In this document: one piece after another, positions 45,042 through 54,084 of the stretch
Layout: the number at the start of each line of letters is the position of its first letter
How positions within the stretch are numbered: the stretch's first letter is position 1
Source of the DNA: Pedobacter sp. PF22-3
GTDB taxonomy: Bacteria > Bacteroidota > Bacteroidia > Sphingobacteriales > Sphingobacteriaceae
Direction: 5' to 3'
DNA length: 64,000 nt
Assembly (NCBI RefSeq): GCF_026239555.1
Contig: NZ_JAPIVP010000002.1
Coordinates: 248,001 to 312,000 of the forward strand
Position numbers and translations under genes: made by a program
The notes under the pieces: generated by a model
What the model was told of the DNA's origin: nothing
Database searches by the model: none
Seen by the model: only the letters and a program-made list of their open reading frames with translations

Positions 45042-47960
45042 CTATTTTACAACTTCATTTTCCATTGGCCCGAGGTAACTTGGCGATAATTTATCTTTGT
45101 ATACGATTATTTTTTCCAGAACTACTGCCGGATCAACCATCCATATTTTTACAGTGTGCCTGCCAGAGGCTTTAAAGAAATGTGAAGAAGTAAGCGTTCG
45201 TGCATTATCTTTTACCGAATTGGCCCAGCTGGCATCAGATCCTGAGGCACTGGGTTTGGCTATAATGGTCAGAATTTGAGGCGCCGCGCCATCTACAGAA
45301 ATTCCAACCCTTAAACCTTGGGACGAGAAATTTACGGTTGGCCCCACCACCAAATCAATTTTAACCTCCCCGCTTTCAGAAAAGAAAACAGGGTATTCTA
45401 TTGTAGGAGTACCAGGCTGATCAAGCGAAGCGGAAGTGACCGGAAAAATCGACATGCCTGATGCTCCTCTTCCATAACCGGGTATCGCCTCCCAGCTCAC
45501 CCCATTTCTGGATACTTTCTTACTTGCCTGAAAAGCCTCAAATGCAATTGGCGATCCTAAACTGGCAAAAGTTCCTTTGGCTTCTCCCAATTGTTTTGAT
45601 GTCGCCTTGTTGGCGATAACATTAATTACCACCAGGGTCGTGTTGCCAGATATCTGAATTTTACCCTGATGCTTTCCACTGCCGAGTTTAGTCCAGTCAA
45701 TATCTACCAGTATGCGATAATCATTTGTACCTGGAATACTTTCTTTTTTCAAACGAATCCACTGATCGGCTTTTAGTTGGAAACTGATCGGTGCTGCCCC
45801 TTTTGCAAAAACTTCAAAATAAGATTGTAATTTATTTAAAGATTCGAACTGCGGAAGCGTAGCCGCCGGAATATTTGATGCTGAAGGCCAGCTTTCAGAT
45901 GAACCATCTATGGCTACGCCAAAGCTTGATGTTGAAGGCACCTGGATTTCGTCTGTTTTTGGCATGATATTTTTCTTTGGATCATTCCAACTCGTATACC
46001 CAATCCTTACCTGATCCATCATATGGTTCCACTTACCACCTGCCAGTTGATAGTTATATTCATCGCTAAGCTGTTGATCATATTTAAAAAAATCGAGCGC
46101 AAGATTGCGTTGAAGATTGGTCGCAGCTCTCCCCTGCTTAAAATAAAGTCTGTTTTTACCAACAGCAATATATAAATCGGTAACCGTTTTCATCGCCTGG
46201 ATGGGATAATATACCAATTGATAAAATGCATCTTTATATTGCTGAGGCAACTTCTCATTTACCTGTGCTGCCCTGCTGTTTAATGCCTTCCATTCCATGC
46301 TTACGCGTTGCGCTTCATTGAAATTGATCAGACTAAAAGTTTCTGGACTCAATAGTTCTGGTTTGCGTCTTGTAGTATACTTGGCGTATAAACGCACTAA
46401 ATCTGCAATTTCTTTTGCCTGGCCGGTTCCAAATTCTCGTGTTGCCCAGTGTTGAAGAAAACCTGCCAGCTTTTCCCGGCTCATCGCTTCGGGGTTCCAG
46501 GCCATCCTTAAAAAGAACTCTATCGGAATCTCCATTGGTTTCAGGTCACCAACATTTACCACCCAAATGCGGTCGGCACCATAATGATAAGCCAAATTCA
46601 TCTGCTCCCAAACTTTTGGCAGGGAGGTGGTATTTAGCCATTTATAATTTCTGGGTGCACCCACATAATCAAAATGGTAATATATTCCGGATCCACCGCT
46701 GCGTTTGCGCTCCTGGGCCGTAGGCAAATGCCGTAAGTTGCCCCAGTTATCATCAGCCCACAACAGCGTAATATCATCCGGAACTTTCATTCCGAAATCG
46801 TAATAGTCTTTTACTTCTTTATATAAGGCCCAAAGCTGTGGAATTTTTTCTACAGGCTTATCTATATTTTCAGCAAGAATTTTGCGCTGATCAGTGATGA
46901 TATTTTCCAGCAGCTTTACATTAGATGCCATATCACCACCTTCAACCATGGGTTCATCTCCATCTCCACGCATCCCCATGGTTACCAGGCTTTCGTAGTT
47001 TTTATTTCTTTTAATCCCGTCTTGCCAGAAAGCATTTAGCCCCTTGGGGTTTGTTGCGTAATTCCAGGCACCTACCCCATGTTTTTTCCATTCCTGTTGC
47101 GCACGGATCATCGGTTCGTGATGCGAAGTGCCCATTACAATACCATATTCATCGGCAAGGCGTGGATTTTCGGGATCATCTTCATTAAATGCGTTACTCC
47201 ACATGGCTGGCCAAAGGTAATTGGCCCGCAGACGAAGCAGCAGCTCAAACATATGGGTATACATTTTACTGTTCATCCCACCAAACTTTTCTTTGGCCCA
47301 ACCCGTCATTGCCGGGGCTTCATCATTAATAAATATGCCGCGGTATTTTACTGCTGGCTCTCCAGAATTATAACTCCCGGAAAGCGCAAATGCACTCTTG
47401 CGGGTTTTAGGTGGAACATCGGCCCACCAATACCATGGCGATACGCCTAACTGTTCTGACACTTCGTATATGCCGTATATTGTTCCCCTTTTGTCGCTTC
47501 CAGCAATAACCAATGCCTGATCAATACCAGGAAACGGGTTTTTGACGGTTGATATGATAAAACTCTCCCACTTGCCTGAAATGGGAGCAATATTAAGCTT
47601 GCCTGATGAAACGAACTGATCAATGAGTTTGCTTTTGCCCAGGGTTCCGATCAAAATAACAGCTTTCCCCGAAGGCTTAACGCTTTTCAATTCAGGCTTT
47701 ACGCCGGACACGCTGAAAAAGTCCTGACTTAAATCGCCAATTGCCCTGATCACACCTTTATAATCATTCTCATCATAAAAAATATTTGCTGCTTCCCCTC
47801 CATCAATCAATGCAAAATCATCTTTATACCTTCTGGTTTCTTGAATAAATTGCTTTTCCAAACCCAAACTTGTCTGGGCTTTCGTGTAATTAACCCAAAT
47901 GGTTGAGAGGATAAGAAGCGTAAAGAAAATCTGGCTTTTTTTAAAAGAATTTACTGGCAT
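45042..47960 (-). CDS. GH115 family alpha-glucuronidase
   Basis: A 972-residue exported enzyme (signal peptide MPVNSFKKSQIFFTLLILST to about residue 29). The whole length fits GH115: an N-terminal alpha/beta domain (DLSQDFFSVSGVKPEL, VLIGTLGKSKLIDQ variant), the catalytic barrel with KYRGIFINDEAPAMTGWAKE, LRLRANYLWPAMWSNAF, GIVMGTSHHEPMIRAQQEW and LLWADDNWGN, and a C-terminal beta domain (FFKASGRHTVKIWMVDP). GH115 enzymes cut (4-O-methyl)glucuronic acid from internal and terminal xylose units of glucuronoxylan. This is the most specific sign that the region degrades decorated xylan. It is on the minus strand next to the SusD/SusC pair 2. Confidence 0.93.
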   Translation of the reverse strand: MPVNSFKKSQIFFTLLILSTIWVNYTKAQTSLGLEKQFIQETRRYKDDFALIDGGEAANIFYDENDYKGVIRAIGDLSQDFFSVSGVKPELKSVKPSGKAVILIGTLGKSKLIDQFVSSGKLNIAPISGKWESFIISTVKNPFPGIDQALVIAGSDKRGTIYGIYEVSEQLGVSPWYWWADVPPKTRKSAFALSGSYNSGEPAVKYRGIFINDEAPAMTGWAKEKFGGMNSKMYTHMFELLLRLRANYLWPAMWSNAFNEDDPENPRLADEYGIVMGTSHHEPMIRAQQEWKKHGVGAWNYATNPKGLNAFWQDGIKRNKNYESLVTMGMRGDGDEPMVEGGDMASNVKLLENIITDQRKILAENIDKPVEKIPQLWALYKEVKDYYDFGMKVPDDITLLWADDNWGNLRHLPTAQERKRSGGSGIYYHFDYVGAPRNYKWLNTTSLPKVWEQMNLAYHYGADRIWVVNVGDLKPMEIPIEFFLRMAWNPEAMSREKLAGFLQHWATREFGTGQAKEIADLVRLYAKYTTRRKPELLSPETFSLINFNEAQRVSMEWKALNSRAAQVNEKLPQQYKDAFYQLVYYPIQAMKTVTDLYIAVGKNRLYFKQGRAATNLQRNLALDFFKYDQQLSDEYNYQLAGGKWNHMMDQVRIGYTSWNDPKKNIMPKTDEIQVPSTSSFGVAIDGSSESWPSASNIPAATLPQFESLNKLQSYFEVFAKGAAPISFQLKADQWIRLKKESIPGTNDYRILVDIDWTKLGSGKHQGKIQISGNTTLVVINVIANKATSKQLGEAKGTFASLGSPIAFEAFQASKKVSRNGVSWEAIPGYGRGASGMSIFPVTSASLDQPGTPTIEYPVFFSESGEVKIDLVVGPTVNFSSQGLRVGISVDGAAPQILTIIAKPSASGSDASWANSVKDNARTLTSSHFFKASGRHTVKIWMVDPAVVLEKIIVYKDKLSPSYLGPMENEVVK

Positions 47961-48234
47961 TAGGGGAATAAATTAGGTTCTTGATTGATCGTTATTTATT
48001 AGGCTAGAGCACGATATTTTAGCTATGGAAGCAAGCTATTAGCAGGTAGGATTTTTATTAAGAATAGTGCAAAAAAAATGTCTGGGTGCTTAAACAGAAA
48101 GAGCAATTAAGTTCGGATTCAAATTTTCAGGATTTTATTTATCCAAAATCTTTGGACATAAGAAAAGGCAGGCAATTATAAAAAGAATGAGCGACATCAA
48201 TTGACGCCGCCCATCCAACTAAACCAAAGTATTT

Positions 48235-50169
48235 TTAATAACCAGGATTCTGGTAAGCCTTTTTTTCATCTGCACTCATCTGCATTCCATCTATTTGTGC
48301 CTGAGGAATAGGGCGTAAATATAAGTTAGGTGTAATGGTACGGGTTACGGTTTGTGGTGTATGATCGCCGTAGGCCGTTCCTGCTATGGTATAGGTAGCC
48401 GCAAGCTCACCCCATTTCTGGGTACGAATCAGATCGTATCTGCGGTAACCTTCCGCATAATATTCTCTTGAGCGTTCGGCCAAAATATAATTAATATCTA
48501 TTGTAGCAGGTGTAGCCGCAACCATCGCTGCACTATTATCAGCAACTTTAGCCACATTTCCATTGTTATCAAAACGCCATTTACCGGCTCTTGCACGAAT
48601 CACATTGATGAGTTCGCGGGCACTTTTGCCAGCTTTGGTTGTTGCTCCTTTCACTGCTGCTTCTGCTGCAATGAAATAAAGCTCAGAAAATTTAGCTACC
48701 GGATAAGGGCGTGTACTACCTGCATTTGGTTGTCCTAATCCTGTGCCGTTATCGGTACGGTAAGGACCTAATTTCCAAAGGCCTGGATAAACGATTCTGC
48801 TGATTCCGCCAGGAGCCACAACATAATCAGCTCTTCCAGGCAAAACACCAGCACCTACACCACTTACTCCTGCACCTGTTGGGTAAGCAATTGTAGCATC
48901 ATCTGCATTTAGAAAGCTAAGTACAGCATCTCCAGGTACTATCGATAATCCATTTGCGTTAACCAATGATGTCGGCGCACTCGAAGGCGGGTTGTAACCT
49001 TTAGGCCAGTTACCCCTGTAAACTGTGGTGAAAGTACCATCATATCTCGAATCGAGTGTTTTATCGGCGAAGGTATTCTTCAATACTTCAATTGTTGGCG
49101 CCATACGGTTCCATGGGCGGCCTAAATGCTGCTCTGCCTCACGTTGAACGGAACTAATGCCTCCACTACGGATATTGGTATAATTCCAGGTCATCATCCA
49201 GCCTGAAAAATTATCAGGTGCACCGCCACTTCCAAAGGTTAAGCTACCACCATTAAATTTCTCACTTGTTTGCGTATGATCGGCATATAATACTGTTTCT
49301 TTATTGCGGTCATTTATGGCCAAATTCACGTCATAATACGTATCCATCAGCCCAAATGTACTTGGGTTCTCAATTGCTGCAGTAGCAATATCGTAAGCCT
49401 GCTGAAAATAGTAATTGGCATCATGTCCGTCAGGGTCAGTTCTTGCAGATGCGGGATAGGTTGGAATATTATTTGGATTTTGTAACCACCATGCATAAGT
49501 TAAATAAGCTTTTGATAAAAATAGCTGTGCAGCAACCTTGGTTACACCACCGGTAACCCTTCCTGTTGCAGGCAGGTCAGCAATAGCTTTTACAAGATCG
49601 GGAAATATAGCTTTGGTGTAGACTGCAGGTACAGTATTTCTCACAGAAGTTCTTGACGGATTGGTATTAAATTTTAATTCTCCTGCACCTAAATCAAGTG
49701 GAACACCACCGAAAGTTTGCACCAAAAGAAAATAATCGAAAGCCCGGAAAAACCTGGCCTCGGCCACCAATGCATTTGAGATACCTGCTCCACTGGCGTT
49801 TTCAATTATACCACTGGCATTGTTAATGTTAGGGAATGCTTCACTCCACAATATACTGCTGGGAAAACTTGTTGATAAGATAGAACCTACTCCAGAGCAG
49901 TCCATATCTTTAAAATTTCCGTCAGCATCTTTGCCCCAGGTGGCCTCATCAGTACCAGTGATTAAAGAATTGTAAAAGTAAGCCTGACCATAAATGTTTC
50001 TCAAATGGGCATACATAGAAGTTAGTCCACCGTTTACGCCTGTAACCGTTTTAAAATAATCAGGTGTAAAGGTGCTGCGTGGTTCTTCTTCCAAAATTTT
50101 AGAACAACCTGAAATGATTACCATCAGTAACCAAATAGCTGCAACGGCTTTTAATTGTATATTTTTCAT
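48235..50169 (-). CDS. SusD/RagB family lipoprotein (pair 2)
   Basis: A 644-residue lipoprotein with signal MKNIQLKAVAAIWLLMVIIS and lipobox SGC (Cys near residue 22). SusD hallmarks: NALVAEARFFRAFDYFLLVQTFGGVPLD (about 130-157), FSELYFIAAEAAVKGATTKAG and LAERSREYYAEGYRRYDLIRTQKW near the C-terminus. It follows the SusC gene after 12 bp. It should bind the glycan at the cell surface, in this region probably xylan fragments. It is longer than most SusDs, with a long central insert around residues 330-480. Confidence 0.93.
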   Translation of the reverse strand: MKNIQLKAVAAIWLLMVIISGCSKILEEEPRSTFTPDYFKTVTGVNGGLTSMYAHLRNIYGQAYFYNSLITGTDEATWGKDADGNFKDMDCSGVGSILSTSFPSSILWSEAFPNINNASGIIENASGAGISNALVAEARFFRAFDYFLLVQTFGGVPLDLGAGELKFNTNPSRTSVRNTVPAVYTKAIFPDLVKAIADLPATGRVTGGVTKVAAQLFLSKAYLTYAWWLQNPNNIPTYPASARTDPDGHDANYYFQQAYDIATAAIENPSTFGLMDTYYDVNLAINDRNKETVLYADHTQTSEKFNGGSLTFGSGGAPDNFSGWMMTWNYTNIRSGGISSVQREAEQHLGRPWNRMAPTIEVLKNTFADKTLDSRYDGTFTTVYRGNWPKGYNPPSSAPTSLVNANGLSIVPGDAVLSFLNADDATIAYPTGAGVSGVGAGVLPGRADYVVAPGGISRIVYPGLWKLGPYRTDNGTGLGQPNAGSTRPYPVAKFSELYFIAAEAAVKGATTKAGKSARELINVIRARAGKWRFDNNGNVAKVADNSAAMVAATPATIDINYILAERSREYYAEGYRRYDLIRTQKWGELAATYTIAGTAYGDHTPQTVTRTITPNLYLRPIPQAQIDGMQMSADEKKAYQNPGY

Positions 50170-50181
50170 ATCCTATTTATA

Positions 50182-53100
50182 CTAAAATGTTAAATTAAGA
50201 CCTGCAACATAATTACGGGTTGAAGGTGTGTTGGTACCAATAGTTAAAATTCTTCGTTGATAAGAAGTAACAGCCTGGTTTTCGTCACCAAATGAATTGG
50301 TTTCCGGATCCATACCAGACTCCCTGTGATAAGGAGAGAACATTACAAATGGATTTTGTACGGTTAGGTACATGCGCAACCTTACATTTGAATTTTTAAT
50401 CAGATCTCTGTTAAAATCATAACCAAGAGAGATGGTTCTGATTTTTAGGAATGATGCATCGAAATAACCTAGCGTACTTCCGTATTTAGGGTTATCGCCA
50501 CTGGCAATACCACCCGGTTTAGAATACTTTGCATCTGTATGATCAGGTGTCCAATAATCTACCTTAACATTATTTCTACGACCTGTTAATAAATTCAGAT
50601 AGCCTGCTGAGCCGTAAAGTGTACTTACCAATGTTCCGCCACTTTTAAAAAGCCCCACAACATTCAGGTCAAATCCCTTGTAGGCAACCCTTGTATTAAA
50701 ACCACCGGTAAACTTTGGATCAATATCGATAATTTGTCTGTCGGCCGCACCGATAGCCCTTGTTGGAACACCGTTTGCATCATAGTCTCCGGTATATTTA
50801 ACTTTAATCATCCCTACGTTACCACCTGGTTCAAGCACATTTAAGTAAGGGTCTCCTGACTGCCATAATCCGATTTTTTCATAGTCATAAATGGCATTGA
50901 TATTATGACCTACAAACCATGCGTTTCCTTCATCACGGGTTTGTCCGGAAGCCAGGGCAGTCAATTTGTTTCTATTTGCCGTAATGTTGAAACCTACATC
51001 CCAGGTCCATCCACCCTGATTTTCAAGGATTACACCATTTAAACTCAATTCCCAGCCTTTATTCTGTGTTTGGCCGATATTAGCCGTATAGCTACCTACA
51101 CCCGCAGTTGAGGGTAAGGCCACGCTCAGCAGGATGTCTTTGGTTTTGGTGTCATAGTATTCAAAAGTACCGGAAATGCGGTTTTTTAAGATTGAAAAAT
51201 CCAAACCATAGTTCCAGGTTTCAGAATATTCCCATCCTAAGCCCGGACTTGGAAGCTGAGATACGTAATATCCGGTTGCATAAGTATTATCGCCAAAATT
51301 ATATGGGCGGGTACTTAACAGCCCAAGTGTTTGATATGGAGCAACCGCCTGATTGGACGTTTGTCCGTAACCTACACGGATTTTTAATTTATCAATTACA
51401 CTAATTCCTTTCATAAAAGATTCATTCATCAGGTTCCATCCCACTGAAACTGCCGGATAGGTATGCCATTTATGCCCTGGCGCCAAACGCGATGAAGCAT
51501 CAGACCGAAGGGTAGCACTTAATAAGTACTTGTTATCATACGAGTACATAATCCTTCCCATGTAAGAAACAAGTCCGGTAAGGGTATAGAGTGGGTTTTG
51601 AGGCGTACCGCTACCAATGGTGATCTCGCCATTTGCCTGCCCAAGATTATAAAACTGGAAGGCTTCGGAAGGGATATCCCTGGCGGTCATAGAAGAAGAA
51701 TTGAATTTATTTTGTTCAGCAGAATACAAGGCAACTGCATTGAAAGTATGTTTTCCAAAACTGCGGTCGTAGGTCAGTAAATTCTCCAGTGTCCAGTGGT
51801 AAGTTTGTGAGTTACCTACGCCAGCGGTAGAAGGTGTAGTGGCTGTAGTATTACCCACCCCAACACCAGTGAAGTTACCATTATTGCTCTGGATAAAATC
51901 CAATCCCAGGTTAGCACGGTATTTCAACCCTTCAACCCATGGAATTTTAACCTCACCGTATAATGAATTATAGGTAGCAAAGCCACGTGTCTCATTCAAC
52001 CACTTATCATGCAAATCCTTTACAATGCCATTGGTATAAACAAAAGCTTCATCTTGTGGCATTCTAACGGTACGTTTTAAACTACCATCTGCATTATAAG
52101 GATTTGAAATAGGAGTATTGCTCAAATTGCCGTAAATACCAACCTGATTGCCTTCACTAATGTTATAATTATTATTGGTGGTAAATCCAACACGGAAAAG
52201 CTTGCCGATTTGCTGATCCAGCGATGCTTTCATTGAATACCTGGTATATTGCTGTGTAGGAATTAAACTCTGGTTTTTATAATATCCGCCACCAAAACTG
52301 TAGTTACTGGTTGCTGAACCACCGGTAACACCCAAATCATGACTGGTTACAATAGCGTTTTTATTATAAAACAGATCCTGCCAATCTGTATTTACATCAT
52401 TGGATTCATCAACACCAAGTGTTGTAAATAGCCCTGCGGCTTTCCTCAATGCAATAAATTCAGGCCCGTTCATCATCGGATATTTTGCAAATAAGGTTTG
52501 CAAACCTGTGTATGTATTGTAAGAAATCTTGGCTGGTGCACCAATCTGTCCTCTGTTGGTCGTTAACAAGATTACACCATTGGCACCTCTTGAACCATAG
52601 ATAGCAGTAGCAGATGCATCTTTTAAGATATCGATACTTTTAATATCGTTAGGGTTGATGTCGCCTATTGAGCCAGGAAATGGAATCCCATCCAATACCA
52701 CAAGTGGCTCATTACTAGCCGATAGTGAACGTTGACCACGGATCAGGATCTGCATGGTTGCACCTGGTTTGGTTGAAGTTTGCGAAATATTAACACCTGC
52801 CAAACGTCCCTGAATGGCCTGAGCGATATTGGGTGCCGGCACTTCTCGGATTTTTTCTCCCCCAATAGAGGCTACAGAACCTGTAACCGCCTCTTTGCGT
52901 TGGGTACCATAACCTACCACAACTACCTGGCCCAGCTCTGCTGCACTTGGTTGAAGGCTTACATTTATAGTGCTCTGACCTTTAACCGGAACCTCTTTAT
53001 TGGTATAACCCACAAAAGAGAATATTAAAACGGGGTTTGCACCAGTGGTGGTAATGGAAAAACTTCCGTTATCCTGCGATGAGGTACTGGTATTTGTTCC

Positions 53101-53286
53101 TTTTAAAAGGACACCTACACCTGGCATTGCATTACCTTTTTCATCAACAATTTTCCCTTTTACCACAGTTTGTGCCTGTGCAATAAAAGCCGAAAATATC
53201 AGTGTTGCCAATAACATCACTTTGGGGAGATACCTGAAAAATTTCCAGCGCGACGTTACAGAAAATTGTAAAATTTCACTTCTCAT
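50182..53286 (-). CDS. SusC/RagA family TonB-linked outer membrane transporter (pair 2)
   Basis: Start set at 53286 (MRSEILQFSVTSRWKFFRYL), which places a signal peptide (VMLLATLIFSAFIAQAQ) at about residues 23-40; an upstream in-frame ATG at 53373 adds 29 residues without support. The 1034-residue protein has a carboxypeptidase-like domain (VVKGKIVDEKGNAMPGVGV), the signature LGQVVVVGYGTQRKEAVTGS, a plug domain (IQGRLAGVNISQTSTKPG, MQILIRGQRSLSASNEPL, IDILKDASATAIYGSRGANG) and barrel. With the SusD downstream it imports oligosaccharides into the periplasm. A perfect 20-bp inverted repeat lies about 400 bp upstream. Confidence 0.94.
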   Translation of the reverse strand: MRSEILQFSVTSRWKFFRYLPKVMLLATLIFSAFIAQAQTVVKGKIVDEKGNAMPGVGVLLKGTNTSTSSQDNGSFSITTTGANPVLIFSFVGYTNKEVPVKGQSTINVSLQPSAAELGQVVVVGYGTQRKEAVTGSVASIGGEKIREVPAPNIAQAIQGRLAGVNISQTSTKPGATMQILIRGQRSLSASNEPLVVLDGIPFPGSIGDINPNDIKSIDILKDASATAIYGSRGANGVILLTTNRGQIGAPAKISYNTYTGLQTLFAKYPMMNGPEFIALRKAAGLFTTLGVDESNDVNTDWQDLFYNKNAIVTSHDLGVTGGSATSNYSFGGGYYKNQSLIPTQQYTRYSMKASLDQQIGKLFRVGFTTNNNYNISEGNQVGIYGNLSNTPISNPYNADGSLKRTVRMPQDEAFVYTNGIVKDLHDKWLNETRGFATYNSLYGEVKIPWVEGLKYRANLGLDFIQSNNGNFTGVGVGNTTATTPSTAGVGNSQTYHWTLENLLTYDRSFGKHTFNAVALYSAEQNKFNSSSMTARDIPSEAFQFYNLGQANGEITIGSGTPQNPLYTLTGLVSYMGRIMYSYDNKYLLSATLRSDASSRLAPGHKWHTYPAVSVGWNLMNESFMKGISVIDKLKIRVGYGQTSNQAVAPYQTLGLLSTRPYNFGDNTYATGYYVSQLPSPGLGWEYSETWNYGLDFSILKNRISGTFEYYDTKTKDILLSVALPSTAGVGSYTANIGQTQNKGWELSLNGVILENQGGWTWDVGFNITANRNKLTALASGQTRDEGNAWFVGHNINAIYDYEKIGLWQSGDPYLNVLEPGGNVGMIKVKYTGDYDANGVPTRAIGAADRQIIDIDPKFTGGFNTRVAYKGFDLNVVGLFKSGGTLVSTLYGSAGYLNLLTGRRNNVKVDYWTPDHTDAKYSKPGGIASGDNPKYGSTLGYFDASFLKIRTISLGYDFNRDLIKNSNVRLRMYLTVQNPFVMFSPYHRESGMDPETNSFGDENQAVTSYQRRILTIGTNTPSTRNYVAGLNLTF

Positions 53287-53687
53287 AATTAATGGTTTAT
53301 AATGGTTAAAGAATAAGAAAAGACCAGCTGTTATTTGGAAAATCATCAGGCACATGTTTAAATCACGCACCAAAAATTAATGAGCAATACCTCGCTGGTT
53401 CAATTCAGATTTATTCTGCGATAAAGATATTTGGATTGCTCATCTGCTCATGATTTGATTGTGCATATTAATAGAATAAATGTTCAAATCGAAAAGGAGC
53501 TATGATTAAATGGGCGACACAAAAATGGAGCTACAAAAGAAGTTATTTGGAAGACAAAATTTTACTGTCAGAATAAAAATACGTGTATTTAAGAATCGAA
53601 AAATTGAGTTAAAAACAGCCTTTAAATACTAATAAACGCGTATTTTAATAAAAAAAACATATTATTATGTTTACTTTTAATGCTGAT

Positions 53688-53736
53688 TTTTGCTAATCAT
53701 TTTCATGTATATTGTGCATGAAAATGATTAGCAAAA
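53688..53736. repeat. Perfect 20-bp inverted repeat with 9-base loop
   Basis: The left arm 53688-53707 (TTTTGCTAAT ...) is exactly complementary to 53717-53736 (... ATTAGCAAAA); the loop is TATATTGTG. It lies in the 798-bp gap between SusC pair 2 and the esterase gene upstream, which otherwise holds a decayed family A repeat, a small palindrome AAATACGTGTATTT (53577-53590) and no accepted gene. There is no clear T-tract on the minus strand. Confidence 0.9.
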
Positions 53737-53840
53737 GGGTATAAATCTGATAAAAAATGTCGAAAAATCTGCTTTATGCAATCGGTTGAATTTTTGTTTT
53801 CTTTCCTCAACATAGAAGACAAAATCACTATACAATTATG

Positions 53841-53955
53841 ATTGTAATCAGATTTATTCTACAAGTAGAAACTAGTATTTTCAACTATCTTTTAGCTAGT
53901 TCATTTTTAACATTTCTTTACAAATAGACCCTGAAATGAATTCAGGGTGATGATG
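53841..53955. repeat. Dispersed repeat family A, decayed copy 3
   Basis: It keeps ATTCTACAAGTAGAAACTAG, TTTTCAACTATCTTTTAGCTA and the end AATAGACCCTGAAATGAATT then CAGGGTGA in the same order as copy 1, but the left end has drifted. Confidence 0.65.
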
Positions 53956-54084
53956 ATCGCTAATAAAAATTTAAACAAGCTAATTCTTGAAATTTTACAC
54001 CCCGATTAGTTCTAAAACCAGGAGCATTTTTACAACTAATGTTAATCTTGAACATAGTTGCAGGCAGAAGTTTCTAGGAATACT

